From an uncultured Alphaproteobacteria bacterium (lineage in GTDB: Bacteria > Pseudomonadota > Alphaproteobacteria > Rhodobacterales > Rhodobacteraceae), in the NCBI GenBank assembly GCA_902574225.1, contig CACGMO010000001.1:62001-126000 (forward strand): a DNA stretch of 64,000 nucleotides. Direction: 5' to 3'. Below the pieces are notes generated by a model, which saw nothing but the letters and a program-made list of their open reading frames with translations, made no database searches and was not told where the DNA came from. This document shows positions 25,806 to 36,507 of the stretch, piece after piece. Made by a program: the position numbers and the translations under genes. The stretch's first letter is position 1; every line of letters begins with the position of its first letter.

Positions 25806-27713
25806 TCAGCTAGTTCTTCGCAGATTTAATAAGGTGCTTTCTATTAACCTTTCGTTAACTTTTATTTCAGTATTCTGCTTTATAAAGTTTAGATAATTAT
25901 TTATAAAATTTTGCCGCAAGCTTCTCTTGAAAAATTCTTTTCGTTGTGCTGTTAGTGTATTCTTTAAATCGTTGTCTATATCATTAGGTGTTATAGTTTC
26001 AACAAAAGCTAGAAAAAGTTTATTTTCATCATAGAAGAATAAAAATTCTTTTTCTTCAAGAGAAAATATTCGCTCCATAAGTTCTTGAGTCACTTTAGTG
26101 TCTAGATTAAATCTAAAAACTTTTTTATTCTTTATCTCTACAAAGATGTCTTCACGACTATTCATTTCAAATAATTGGTCCAGGAAACTTTGGTTCTTTG
26201 AATTTAATTTTTTATCGAAATAAGATTGTGCGGCAATAAGTATATTTTCTTTTTGCAAAATCTTCTCTATATCTTCTGAAACTTCCATCAAATCTAAACT
26301 TCTAGATTTTATCTCTTTGTCTAGTTTTAAAGTGAGTAATGAATTATCAGTTAATACTGTGAATTCAGTAATTTGCTCACTTGCATTGTTAAATAACGCC
26401 TTCGCGTTTTGATCACTTTTAAACCTGTCTGGTAATTCATTGTTTTCAATTTCTAGTAACTCAATTGAAATTGAATATCTTAGTGCCAAATCTTCCAAAG
26501 TCTGCCCAGCAGCAACTTCATTATTGAGATCCTCTAGCATTTTAAAAATTTCACTTTTAGCTTTCTCAGAAGCAAGAAGATTTCTAATATCACTTTTAGC
26601 ATCAGGAAAAGTTGTCTGATTTTTCGCTACGATCTCTCTTATTCTGTAAATTGCCAAACCTAAATCTGTCTCATAAGGACCATAAACCCCAATACTTTCT
26701 TCATCAAATAGTTCTATGAGGTTGTCATTTTCTACAGAGCTTGATTTTTTAACATAACCTAAAGTAACGTCATCTGTTTTTAAGCCTCTGGAGGAAATCT
26801 CATCGTTGAATAGTTTTGGGTTGGATTTTAATTCTCGGATACGTTTGTCGCTTTTATTGTCTGTGTTTGAAAAATATAGAATGTCAATAAGACGCCTCTC
26901 TTCTGTTTGAAAACTAGCTATATTTTCGTTATAGTAGTCTCTAATTGACGTGTTTTCTATATTCTGTTGCTTGGCAAATTTTTCAAAATCTATATATCCA
27001 ATTTGGAATATTTTCTTATTCGGAGACTTAAATTTATCTTTTCTCTCTTCATAATATTTTGAAATATCCTTACTTTTAGGTTTCTTTGACGCGTTCCTAA
27101 AAGTGTTTTCTTGAAGTTCTATATACGAGACATATCTGCTTTGGAAATAATGAGCTATAGATTTCTCGATCATTGTAGTATCAACTTTTGTGGGTGCTTC
27201 GAAAACATCAAGTATGAGCTCTCTGACAATATCATCCTTTAAAGTTTTTTCGAACTCCTTAATATCTACTCCAGTTGCAGTTACATATCGCTTGTATTTT
27301 TCGACATCAAAATCTCCGCTTATATTTTTGAAGGTATCAACTGTTTTTATATAGTCTGCAACACTTGTATCCTCTCTAGAGATTTCATTATTTTTTAAGA
27401 GGTCATCAAAAATTTTTTTTGCTATAAGATCTTTCAAAGCTTTATTTATTAAGCCATAATTTTTTGCCTGTTCTATTGTTAAATTTATGCTGTTTTCTTT
27501 TGAAAAATTATCAATTTCATTTTCTACACTTCTTAAAAATTCATTGATGGATATTTTCTCTTTTCCTATGGTAGCTATGTTTCGTCCTGTGGAACCCAAA
27601 ATCACATCTTGAATTCCAAATCCTGCTAAGCTTATTATTACAATGGATACCATTATCCATGCAAAAAACTTACTAATATTTCCTTTGAGGCTTGCCACAG
27701 TTTCTCCTAACAA
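25806..27713 (-). CDS. PpiD/SurA-like membrane-anchored peptidyl-prolyl isomerase or chaperone
   Basis: This 635-residue protein has one membrane anchor near residues 14-37 (FFAWIMVSIVIISLAGFGI) and a long periplasmic part. The SurA N-terminal-like chaperone segment follows the anchor, including INEFLRSVENEID. A degenerate parvulin region lies near 230-370. PpiD helps secreted proteins leave the translocon. Position directly before trpE is the usual alphaproteobacterial place. The parvulin core is weak, so isomerase activity is uncertain while the chaperone role is likelier. Confidence 0.82.
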   Translation of the reverse strand: MLGETVASLKGNISKFFAWIMVSIVIISLAGFGIQDVILGSTGRNIATIGKEKISINEFLRSVENEIDNFSKENSINLTIEQAKNYGLINKALKDLIAKKIFDDLLKNNEISREDTSVADYIKTVDTFKNISGDFDVEKYKRYVTATGVDIKEFEKTLKDDIVRELILDVFEAPTKVDTTMIEKSIAHYFQSRYVSYIELQENTFRNASKKPKSKDISKYYEERKDKFKSPNKKIFQIGYIDFEKFAKQQNIENTSIRDYYNENIASFQTEERRLIDILYFSNTDNKSDKRIRELKSNPKLFNDEISSRGLKTDDVTLGYVKKSSSVENDNLIELFDEESIGVYGPYETDLGLAIYRIREIVAKNQTTFPDAKSDIRNLLASEKAKSEIFKMLEDLNNEVAAGQTLEDLALRYSISIELLEIENNELPDRFKSDQNAKALFNNASEQITEFTVLTDNSLLTLKLDKEIKSRSLDLMEVSEDIEKILQKENILIAAQSYFDKKLNSKNQSFLDQLFEMNSREDIFVEIKNKKVFRFNLDTKVTQELMERIFSLEEKEFLFFYDENKLFLAFVETITPNDIDNDLKNTLTAQRKEFFKRSLRQNFINNYLNFIKQNTEIKVNERLIESTLLNLRRTS

Positions 27714-27722
27714 ACATTAATT

Positions 27723-28895
27723 TTATAAAACAAAACTCCTGAGTCTTTTGAACAGATCAATTATTTCTTCATATGTAGAATTTGCAAACGCAATTCTAAT
27801 TGAGCGTTTCTCGTTTATAAAGAGATTTTTTGACTTAGGAAAAAACATATCGCCTGGTATCGTAAGAATGTTTTGTTCAGCTAGAAGTTTTTTGGCGATT
27901 GATATAGAGTCCATTTTGGAATTATAACCTAGATACGCAAAATAACCGCCGATGCCTAACAGTGACCAGTTTTCAATATTTTTTAGCTCTTTTTCAAAAG
28001 TATCTTTTAGTTTTTCTATCTTTAACTTTTCCTTTACCATAAATCCTTGCAAGTTAAGCAAGCCAAAATATGCTGCTTTTTGAGCCAATCTATTTGGACA
28101 AATAGTAGTAGTATCGAGAAATTTTTCCACTTGTTTTATAAATGACTTGGACGCAACCATCAGTCCTACGCGATGTCCTGTCAATCTATATACCTTTGAA
28201 AAAGAATAAAGTTGTATTATATGTTCCTTCCATCTTCCTTCATAAAGAATATTACTTTGTTTATTACCAAAGTTCTTATAAGTTTCATCAATTATCAATT
28301 TTAAATTATTGTCCCTAGCTATATTGCTAATATTTTCTACCATTTTGGAGGGGTATTCAACACCAGTTGGGTTATTAGGGGTAACCATAACAATCGCTTT
28401 GGTTTTTTTATTGATAAGTTTCTTGGTTGTCTCTAGATCAGGAAGCATATTTATATCACAGGGTATAGGTATAATATTTATGCCTTGTATTGCTAACCAC
28501 ATTTCATGATTAAAATACCAAGGAACAGGTACAAGAATAGAGTCCCCTGCAGTAGCAATGGTAGATATCGCAGCACAAAAAGCCTGATTGCAACCAGAAG
28601 TTATAGCCACGTTATTAATACAAATTGAAGAGCTATACTCTTCATTCCATAAATTAACTATTTCCTCTCTTAAAGAAATATCACCAAGAACATCTCCATA
28701 TAAATGATTTTCTGCTAGGAGAGTTTGTTCGGACAGATATTTCAGCAAGTTGTCAGGAGGTGGAGACATCGGCGCAGCTTGGCTTAGGTTTAAGAGCGGT
28801 TTTTTAGATTTCCTATGAAGTTTCAACCACTCTCTCACCTCCATAACTGGTGGTTTTTGGGTTGCTAAAACAAACTTATTTAGTTGTTCATCCAA
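27723..28895 (-). CDS. Class I/II PLP-dependent aminotransferase
   Basis: A fold-type I aminotransferase of 390 residues. PNNPTGVEYP near residue 170 and the PLP-lysine region YSFSKVYRLTGHRVGLM near 228 are diagnostic, and FANSTYEEI near the C-terminus follows the arginine that binds the carboxylate. Substrate cannot be read from sequence; it may be an aspartate- or aromatic-type enzyme. It lies 9 bp before ppiD and 8 bp after parE on the same strand, so it is probably part of a long transcript. Confidence 0.85.
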   Translation of the reverse strand: MDEQLNKFVLATQKPPVMEVREWLKLHRKSKKPLLNLSQAAPMSPPPDNLLKYLSEQTLLAENHLYGDVLGDISLREEIVNLWNEEYSSSICINNVAITSGCNQAFCAAISTIATAGDSILVPVPWYFNHEMWLAIQGINIIPIPCDINMLPDLETTKKLINKKTKAIVMVTPNNPTGVEYPSKMVENISNIARDNNLKLIIDETYKNFGNKQSNILYEGRWKEHIIQLYSFSKVYRLTGHRVGLMVASKSFIKQVEKFLDTTTICPNRLAQKAAYFGLLNLQGFMVKEKLKIEKLKDTFEKELKNIENWSLLGIGGYFAYLGYNSKMDSISIAKKLLAEQNILTIPGDMFFPKSKNLFINEKRSIRIAFANSTYEEIIDLFKRLRSFVL

Positions 28896-28903
28896 GGTGA
28901 AAA

Positions 28904-30877
<1,974 letters not shown>

Positions 30878-30880
30878 TTA

Positions 30881-30906
30881 TGATGTAACAAGGTAACGTT
30901 ACATCA
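30881..30906 (-). promoter_or_regulatory. Perfect inverted repeat in the parE leader
   Basis: TGATGTAAC and GTTACATCA form a perfect 9-bp inverted repeat around an 8-base centre, 12 bp before the proposed parE start and 81 bp after the glnA stop. No T run follows on the minus strand, so it is not a classical terminator. It could be an operator or a stem next to the ribosome site of parE. The function is inference. Confidence 0.45.
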
Positions 30907-30987
30907 ATCACTTCAAAATTAATAGTAAAACGTATAAGGATCTAAGGCGCAAGAACTTGCTTACGCCTTTCTAGGTATTTAAAAGCA

Positions 30988-32394
30988 TTAAAGCGAATAA
31001 TATAGTCCATATTCTGCTGGATGAGGTGTATGCTCGACAGCATATACTTCTTCCCACTTAAGATCCATGTATCCTTCGAGTTGATCAACATTGAAGACAT
31101 CTCCGTGAAGAAGAAATTCATGGTCATTTTCCAAGCTATTCAAAGCCTCCCTAAGGCTACCACAAACTGTCGGAATAGAAGCTAATTCGTCTGGGGGTAG
31201 ATCATATAAATCTTTGGTTGCAGCCTCCCCTGGATCAATTTTGTTCTTTATTCCGTCTAATCCAGCCATTAACAATGCTGCGAAAGAAAGATAAGGGTTG
31301 GCCGTCGGATCTGGGAATCTAGCCTCTACTCTAGTTGCTTTAGATGACTCTACGTACGGGATTCTGATGCTAGCAGATCTGTTCTTCGCCGAAAAGGCAA
31401 GTAACACAGGAGCTTCAAATCCAGGTATTAATCTCTTATATGAGTTCGTAGAGGGGTTTGTGAAAGCGTTCAATGCCTTTGCGTGCTTCAGTATTCCGCC
31501 TATGTAATATAGCGCATTTTTTGATAATCCTGCATATTCTTTACCAGCGAAAACAGGGCTGTTTCCATCCCAGATGGACATGTTTGTATGCATTCCTGTC
31601 CCATTGTCATTCGCAATTGGTTTTGGCATGAAAGTAGCTGATTTACCATAAGAGTGAGCGACATTTTGAATTACATACTTATATTTTTGAAGATTATCTC
31701 CTTGAGACTTAAGTGAGTCGAAAACAAGACCAAGCTCATGCTGACATGAAGCTACTTCGTGATGATGTTTGTCAACTTTCATTCCCATTCTCTTCATCGT
31801 AGATAACATCTCGGATCTAATATCCTGACCAGCATCAGTTGGGTTTACTGGGAAATAGCCGCCTTTAACCCCTGGTCTATGACCCATATTACCCATTTCA
31901 TAGCTTGTATCTGTGTTCCATGATGCATCTATAGCATCTACTTCAAAACTAACCTTATTCATTGAGTTTGAAAACTTTACATCATCGAAGAGAAAAAATT
32001 CCGCTTCTGGCCCAAAAAATGCCTTGGTTCCAATCTTAGTTTTTTTTAGGTATTCCTCAGCTTTTACAGCTGTGCTTCTTGGGTCCCTGCCATATAGCTT
32101 CCCGCTTTCTGGCTCCACCACGTTGCAGTGCAAGCAGTAGGTCTTTTCGGAATAAAACGGGTCAAGATAACCAGAATCAAGGTCTGGCATTAGCTTCATA
32201 TCAGACTCATTAATAGACTTCCAGCCAGCAATTGAAGATCCATCAAACATCCACCCGCTTTTCAGGAACCCCTCATCTACTTCGGAAGCCATAACAGTTA
32301 CGTGTTGAAGCTTTCCCCGTGGGTCTGTAAACCTCATGTCAACGTATTCATAATCACCTTTCTTAATTTCACTTAGTACTTTTTTAATGGTCAT
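30988..32394 (-). CDS. glnA: Glutamine synthetase type I
   Basis: GlnA makes glutamine from glutamate, ammonia and ATP, the main entry of nitrogen. MFDGSSIAGWKSINESD near residue 50, FFGPEAEFFLFDD near 125, and the NPSTNSYKRLIPGFEAPV and NRSASIRIP stretches are canonical. The DLYDLPPDE segment near residue 397 carries the tyrosine that GlnE adenylylates. Length 468 is that of the dodecameric type I-beta enzyme. It follows glnB by 37 bp, the normal alphaproteobacterial glnBA operon. Confidence 0.97.
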   Translation of the reverse strand: MTIKKVLSEIKKGDYEYVDMRFTDPRGKLQHVTVMASEVDEGFLKSGWMFDGSSIAGWKSINESDMKLMPDLDSGYLDPFYSEKTYCLHCNVVEPESGKLYGRDPRSTAVKAEEYLKKTKIGTKAFFGPEAEFFLFDDVKFSNSMNKVSFEVDAIDASWNTDTSYEMGNMGHRPGVKGGYFPVNPTDAGQDIRSEMLSTMKRMGMKVDKHHHEVASCQHELGLVFDSLKSQGDNLQKYKYVIQNVAHSYGKSATFMPKPIANDNGTGMHTNMSIWDGNSPVFAGKEYAGLSKNALYYIGGILKHAKALNAFTNPSTNSYKRLIPGFEAPVLLAFSAKNRSASIRIPYVESSKATRVEARFPDPTANPYLSFAALLMAGLDGIKNKIDPGEAATKDLYDLPPDELASIPTVCGSLREALNSLENDHEFLLHGDVFNVDQLEGYMDLKWEEVYAVEHTPHPAEYGLYYSL

Positions 32395-32431
32395 AAAATA
32401 ATCCCTTTCAAAATTTGAATTAAAGTTCTAT

Positions 32432-32887
<456 letters not shown>

Positions 32888-33006
32888 CTAAAAATTAAGC
32901 TAAATGAAATAATATTCATCTGTTTCTTGTCTTACACTTTAAAAAATAATGAAAGTAGTTTCATTTATTTAAATATTCATTATTCTAGCTAATACGTATT
33001 TCACAA

Positions 33007-33091
33007 GCGGGTGTGGCGAAATTGGTAGACGCACCAGATTTAGGTTCTGGCGCCTTAGGGCGTGTAGGTTCAAGTCCTATCACCCGCACCA
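33007..33091 (+). tRNA. tRNA-Leu (anticodon UAG)
   Basis: The acceptor arms GCGGGTG and CACCCGC pair perfectly, followed by A and an encoded CCA. The anticodon loop CTTAG-like region reads GATTTAGGTT with anticodon TAG. The T arm has GGTTCAAGTCC and the extra arm is long (CGCCTTAGGGCG), as expected for leucine tRNA. It stands alone, and the accessory region begins just after it. The track ORF across it is a shadow. Confidence 0.95.
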
Positions 33092-33208
33092 TAATCACGA
33101 CCTTGTTTGACCTAAAGCACTGATTTATTAGCATTAATGATTTTATGCAATTAGGTGTGAAACAAAATGAGAAATAGTCTTTTACTTTAATACAGGAGGG
33201 TGGCATTT

Positions 33209-33616
33209 ATGGCTGATATTGCAAAAGGGAACGTTAGTATTATCATTACGATGAAAGCACCGACAGAGGAAGGAGCAGAGGTTTGCAGAAATTTTCTAGA
33301 AGGACATCGTGAAATGATGGAAACAAAAAGTCATCGGACTGGAGACTTTGAGTTAATAAAATATTTTTCTTCTGAAGGACCGGAATACATTGATGAAGGA
33401 GAAAGTCAACTGGAATGGTATGAAGGAAGATGCCCCAAAAAGACAGGGAGAACTATATTTATAGTTACTGAAATATATAAGAAAAAAGAAGGTCTGTTTA
33501 ACCACTTTATAGAGACCAAAGAATTGGCTGATGCTGGCAAGTCGATAATGGAGCTTCACAACATAGAGTATAACCAAATTTGTATGACTGAAGTCAAACA
33601 TACGCTATGGAATTAA
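33209..33616 (+). CDS. Small protein resembling the ABM/dimeric alpha-beta barrel type, function unknown
   Basis: I do not recognise a named family. The 135-residue product alternates beta-like stretches (GNVSIIITMKA; TIFIVTEIY) and helices (AEVCRNFLEGHREMM; LFNHFIETKELADAGKSIMEL). The order TEIYKKKEGLFNHF resembles antibiotic-biosynthesis-monooxygenase (ABM) domains. No signal peptide or membrane segment is seen. ATG at 33209 has AGGAGGG eight bases upstream and is preferred to the track GTG at 33200. It is the first gene after tRNA-Leu and is followed by repeat copy 1. Confidence 0.6.
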   Translation: MADIAKGNVSIIITMKAPTEEGAEVCRNFLEGHREMMETKSHRTGDFELIKYFSSEGPEYIDEGESQLEWYEGRCPKKTGRTIFIVTEIYKKKEGLFNHFIETKELADAGKSIMELHNIEYNQICMTEVKHTLWN

Positions 33617-33627
33617 TATAAAACTGA

Positions 33628-33659
33628 CCCATCTGCTGCACACTCCAAGAACATACTAC
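33628..33659 (+). repeat. Dispersed ~32-bp repeat, copy 1
   Basis: CCCATCTGCTGCACACTCCA begins a 32-base segment that recurs at 34708 with two mismatches and, less well, at 36635. It starts 11 bp after the stop of the preceding small gene. Nothing outside these bases is shared between copies. Confidence 0.75.
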
Positions 33660-33707
33660 ATGAGTTCGCCAAGTAATCCTGCTTAGAGGAAGACGTGTTT
33701 ATGAATC

Positions 33708-33738
33708 TTGACAAATTGGAAAGTTCATTTTATGAACT
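33708..33738 (+). promoter_or_regulatory. Promoter with overlapping inverted repeat before the hydrolase gene
   Basis: TTGACA (33708-33713), 17 bases, then TATGAA (33731-33736) make a good sigma70-type promoter. A perfect inverted repeat AGTTCAT-TTT-ATGAACT (33722-33738) covers the spacer and the -10 box. A repressor bound there would block the promoter of the hydrolase gene that starts 40 bp downstream. The sequence is seen; regulation is inference. Confidence 0.5.
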
Positions 33739-33777
33739 AAGACACTGTCAAATTTATTGTTAAGATACATCAAGATA

Positions 33778-34626
33778 ATGTCTGAATACCTGATTGATTC
33801 AAATGGCTCTAAAGTTGAGTTTCACTATGAAGACGCAAAAGCTAGCGAAACCTTACTTTTTCTACCTGGATCATACGCAAATAAAGCTGCTTGGAAAGGA
33901 ATTGCAAAAGCCTTGAAAATTCCTTGCAATAAAGTTTTTACCAGTTTGAGAGGATATGGTAATACCGAAGAGACCAGATCGGTTAACGACTATAAAATTG
34001 ACCATCAACTTGAAATAATAAGAACGATATCAAAAAAATTAAGTTCGAATTTTCATATTGTAGGTCACTCTATGGGAGGGCTAGTTGGTTTTGCTGCAGT
34101 TTTTTCAGGAGAATTTCCAATCAAAAGCATCATTACATTTGAAGGCAACCCTCCTTGGGTTCTAGATACCTCTAAATATAAAGAAACTTTAAATAAAACT
34201 TTGAAAATGGCAACGTACTTTCAAAAGGCAGTTATAGAAGATAAAAAAGATTCAGCTAAAATTATAATAGATTTTTATGGAGGAGATGGCACTTTTTCTT
34301 CTTTTCCAGAAAAGCTTCAAGATTTCTGTAGAGCTAACGCTCACGTCAATTTACTTGATTGGCTGCCAATAATTAGGTCTGATCCACCTAAATTTGAGAG
34401 ATCTCTTTTTAAAGCTTCTTTGAATGAAATGCCTGTGAAGCTGGTTGTTGGGCAAAATGCAAACTTTCTTATCAAAGACATAAATAATGAGCTCTGTTTA
34501 TTATTTAAAAAGCATGTTGAGCAGGAGATAAAGGGTGCAGGTCATTTTTTGATTTCTACTCATCCAAAAGATTGCGCTAATGCGATAGATGAATTTATAA
34601 TATCACAACGAATTGAGAACGATTAG
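33778..34626 (+). CDS. Alpha/beta hydrolase
   Basis: A single-domain alpha/beta hydrolase of 282 residues. The oxyanion region LLFLPGSYANKAAW lies near residue 25. The nucleophile elbow HIVGHSMGGLVGFAAVF near 93 contains the serine of GHSMGG. The C-terminal histidine lies in GAGHFLISTHP. No secretion signal is visible, so it is cytoplasmic, and the substrate is unknown. The track start at TTG 33757 adds seven residues; ATG 33778 is preferred. It stands between repeat copies 1 and 2 with its own likely promoter, like a self-contained unit. Confidence 0.85.
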   Translation: MSEYLIDSNGSKVEFHYEDAKASETLLFLPGSYANKAAWKGIAKALKIPCNKVFTSLRGYGNTEETRSVNDYKIDHQLEIIRTISKKLSSNFHIVGHSMGGLVGFAAVFSGEFPIKSIITFEGNPPWVLDTSKYKETLNKTLKMATYFQKAVIEDKKDSAKIIIDFYGGDGTFSSFPEKLQDFCRANAHVNLLDWLPIIRSDPPKFERSLFKASLNEMPVKLVVGQNANFLIKDINNELCLLFKKHVEQEIKGAGHFLISTHPKDCANAIDEFIISQRIEND

Positions 34627-34707
34627 CGACTAGAAGAAAGAGTTAGTCTAATTAAAAACGTTTGAAAGCATCTCTCTATAGTTTTTACATTATTCAATTT
34701 TCAACAC

Positions 34708-34739
34708 CCCATCTACTGCACACTCCAAGAACATATTAC
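34708..34739 (+). repeat. Dispersed ~32-bp repeat, copy 2
   Basis: This copy differs from copy 1 at two of 32 bases. It lies 81 bp after the hydrolase stop and 152 bp before the next gene. In one forward frame copies 1 and 2 both read HLLHTPRTYY, because both differences are third-position changes. Confidence 0.75.
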
Positions 34740-34891
34740 CTATGCCGCTCTAAGTCGCATTCGTGAACAAAGGCTTGATTATTTGTTATATCTAGGGTAT
34801 CGCTTTTTCATCAATCGAACATTTTTTTTATAAGTGCTAAAAGCAAAGGGTTTTAGGTGTAAATCTAGTTAAGTAAAAGGAGCAAATTAAA

Positions 34892-35194
34892 TTGAAAATG
34901 ACCAGCGTAATAGCTATCTCCCCAAAACAGGGTTCATCTGATGATGTGAAGCAATTAATCATAGATAGCCGATCAGAGGGGATAGCAGGTTTAGAAAAAT
35001 ATAGCATTATATTAACTAGAGAAGAGCAATTACTTGTTATTAATGAGTGGATTTCGCTGGATGCTTTTATGGATTACGTGAATGGTCCTCACAATATGAT
35101 TGAGTTAATCGAACATTTATGTGATCGATATGATGAAGAAAATGTTTGTAAAGCATACTCGGGAACGGTCATTCATGAGGAGCTAGCTGAGTAA
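34892..35194 (+). CDS. ABM-like dimeric alpha-beta barrel protein
   Basis: A 100-residue protein with the layout of ABM domains: beta strand (SVIAISPKQGS), helix (DDVKQLIIDSRSE), then EKYSIILTREE, LLVINEWISLDAFMDYV and a closing helix and strand. ABM proteins bind heme, quinones or polyketides, or are only structural; no catalytic assignment is possible. TTG at 34892 lies nine bases after AAGGAG and is preferred to ATG 34898, which is 15 bases away. It is followed by another protein of the same general fold. Confidence 0.6.
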   Translation: MKMTSVIAISPKQGSSDDVKQLIIDSRSEGIAGLEKYSIILTREEQLLVINEWISLDAFMDYVNGPHNMIELIEHLCDRYDEENVCKAYSGTVIHEELAE

Positions 35195-35339
35195 ATCATA
35201 AACTCGTTAAGTTGATTTCTTACAAATTAATCGAAAGTTCCTAAAAAGCGCACTATGTTATGAAGCTTAGCATTATTATGCTGTAACCGTGAAATTTAAT
35301 AATTTATAGAACAGGTTTTTGATTTATGGTGGTATCTAT

Positions 35340-35669
35340 ATGAAAATGATAGCTTTCGCAGTTCCAATCCTTGAAGGAAAATTAGATGATTGGACAAAAA
35401 TGATCCTTAATACAATGCTTGGAGATAATAAAAAGGCCACTGATCAAAGCAGAGAAAATGCTGGGGTGCATGAACGATCATATTTACAAAAAATGCCCAA
35501 AGGGCACGTTTGTATTCTTACCTGGGAAGGTGCAGACCCATTAACATTTTGGCTGGATTTAATGAACGTTGCTCTACCAGAATTTACTGAACATCTTGCT
35601 GATTTACATGGCAGAGGAATTTTTAACGAAGAAAACCCAGAAAAAATGTTGGCAAAATTAGTGTATGAC
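35340..35669 (+). repeat. Intragenic duplication, unit 1
   Basis: This is the first of two homologous units in the preceding CDS entry; the second spans 35712-36032. DNA identity has decayed, while protein identity remains obvious (MLGDNKK, YLQK, KLVY), so the duplication is old and kept under selection. Confidence 0.75.
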
Positions 35670-36044
35670 AGTGGAAACGGAAAGGGTGATACCGAAGGAA
35701 CAGATCAGAAGAAATCTTTGATTGCAATTGCACTACCAATTTTGCCTGGAAAAATTGAAATTTGGAAAACAAAAATGCTTGAGCGGATGCTTGGAGATAA
35801 TAAAAAAGATGCTGATGCAATACGTCATGCAGTTGGGGTACGAGAACGTTTATACCTTCAGAAGGTGCCAGAGGGTCACATAGTGATTTTAACATTTGAA
35901 GGTATCAACCCAGAAGCTGGTTATTCGCAAATAATAAGGAATGCTTCTCCGGAGTTTGCCAAAGCTGTGCTGGAAATTCATGGTTTAGATGTAAATGCAG
36001 CGCAACCACCTTCACCTAAATTAGTGTACAATAGCCGTGAATAA
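35340..36044 (+). CDS. Tandem-duplicated small-domain protein (DUF6176-like)
   Basis: The 234-residue protein is two copies of one domain. Residues 1-110 and 125-231 align along their whole length: AFAVPILEGK/AIALPILPGK, then MLGDNKK in both, then ERSYLQKMPKGH/ERLYLQKVPEGH, and KLVYDS/KLVYNS at the ends. A short charged linker joins them. From memory the pattern GxxERxYLQxxPxG resembles DUF6176, a ferredoxin-like fold whose members are usually single domains. The function is unknown. ATG 35340 is chosen over track TTG 35319 because the first repeat begins there. Confidence 0.7.
   Translation: MKMIAFAVPILEGKLDDWTKMILNTMLGDNKKATDQSRENAGVHERSYLQKMPKGHVCILTWEGADPLTFWLDLMNVALPEFTEHLADLHGRGIFNEENPEKMLAKLVYDSGNGKGDTEGTDQKKSLIAIALPILPGKIEIWKTKMLERMLGDNKKDADAIRHAVGVRERLYLQKVPEGHIVILTFEGINPEAGYSQIIRNASPEFAKAVLEIHGLDVNAAQPPSPKLVYNSRE
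35712..36032 (+). repeat. Intragenic duplication, unit 2
   Basis: This is the second unit of the tandem domain protein. It keeps the same length and the same motif order as unit 1, separated from it by a 14-residue linker. Confidence 0.75.
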
Positions 36045-36078
36045 ATAGGCTTAATATTCCAGAACAGAAGGCTCTTAT

Positions 36079-36507
36079 TCAAGAACTCTTTATTGAATGA
36101 TTAAAACCGAAAAAGTAGCTTTGAAAGGTTGCTCCCATTGGCTGAAGAGCTTCCTTCAAATCTGGTTTTGCATTGCCAAAAATGTGCCATCCTTTAAATT
36201 CAACGAGATCTGTAATTTCTGCTGCAATAGGGCTTGCGAGATGATTTTTTAGGCGTTGCATGTATCCGTCACTATCTACAAGTAGTTCTACTAATGTTGC
36301 TTCTTTTCCATCATCAGAGAAATGCCATTCGTAACTAATAAGTTTATCCTCATTTAAATCTAAAACATATTTCGATGATCGATTTTTAACCCAATCTTTT
36401 AGGTCATCAGGATTACCTTTTACATTAACCTGAATTACACTGCAAATTTGATCTGAGTTTTCTCTTAGTGCTGACATTTGCTTTCCATAATTTAATTTTA
36501 AGATCAT
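36079..36507 (-). CDS. ABM/quinol monooxygenase-like small protein
   Basis: The product (142 residues, or 132 from ATG 36477) shows beta strands and helices in ABM order: ICSVIQVNVKGNPDDLKDWV, KLISYEWHFSDDGKEATLVE and SDGYMQRLKNHL, then FKGWHIFGNAKPDL and the aromatic end FQSYFFGFNH. This resembles putative quinol monooxygenases. The start is unsure: GGAAAG precedes the inner ATG, while the outer ATG has only a weak site. It converges on the tandem-domain gene with 34 bp between, the only leftward gene in this part of the island. Confidence 0.6.
   Translation of the reverse strand: MILKLNYGKQMSALRENSDQICSVIQVNVKGNPDDLKDWVKNRSSKYVLDLNEDKLISYEWHFSDDGKEATLVELLVDSDGYMQRLKNHLASPIAAEITDLVEFKGWHIFGNAKPDLKEALQPMGATFQSYFFGFNHSIKSS

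Noticed and set aside
32985-33206. Leftward ORF across tRNA-Leu
   Set aside because: It reads the complement of a perfect tRNA gene and has no other support.
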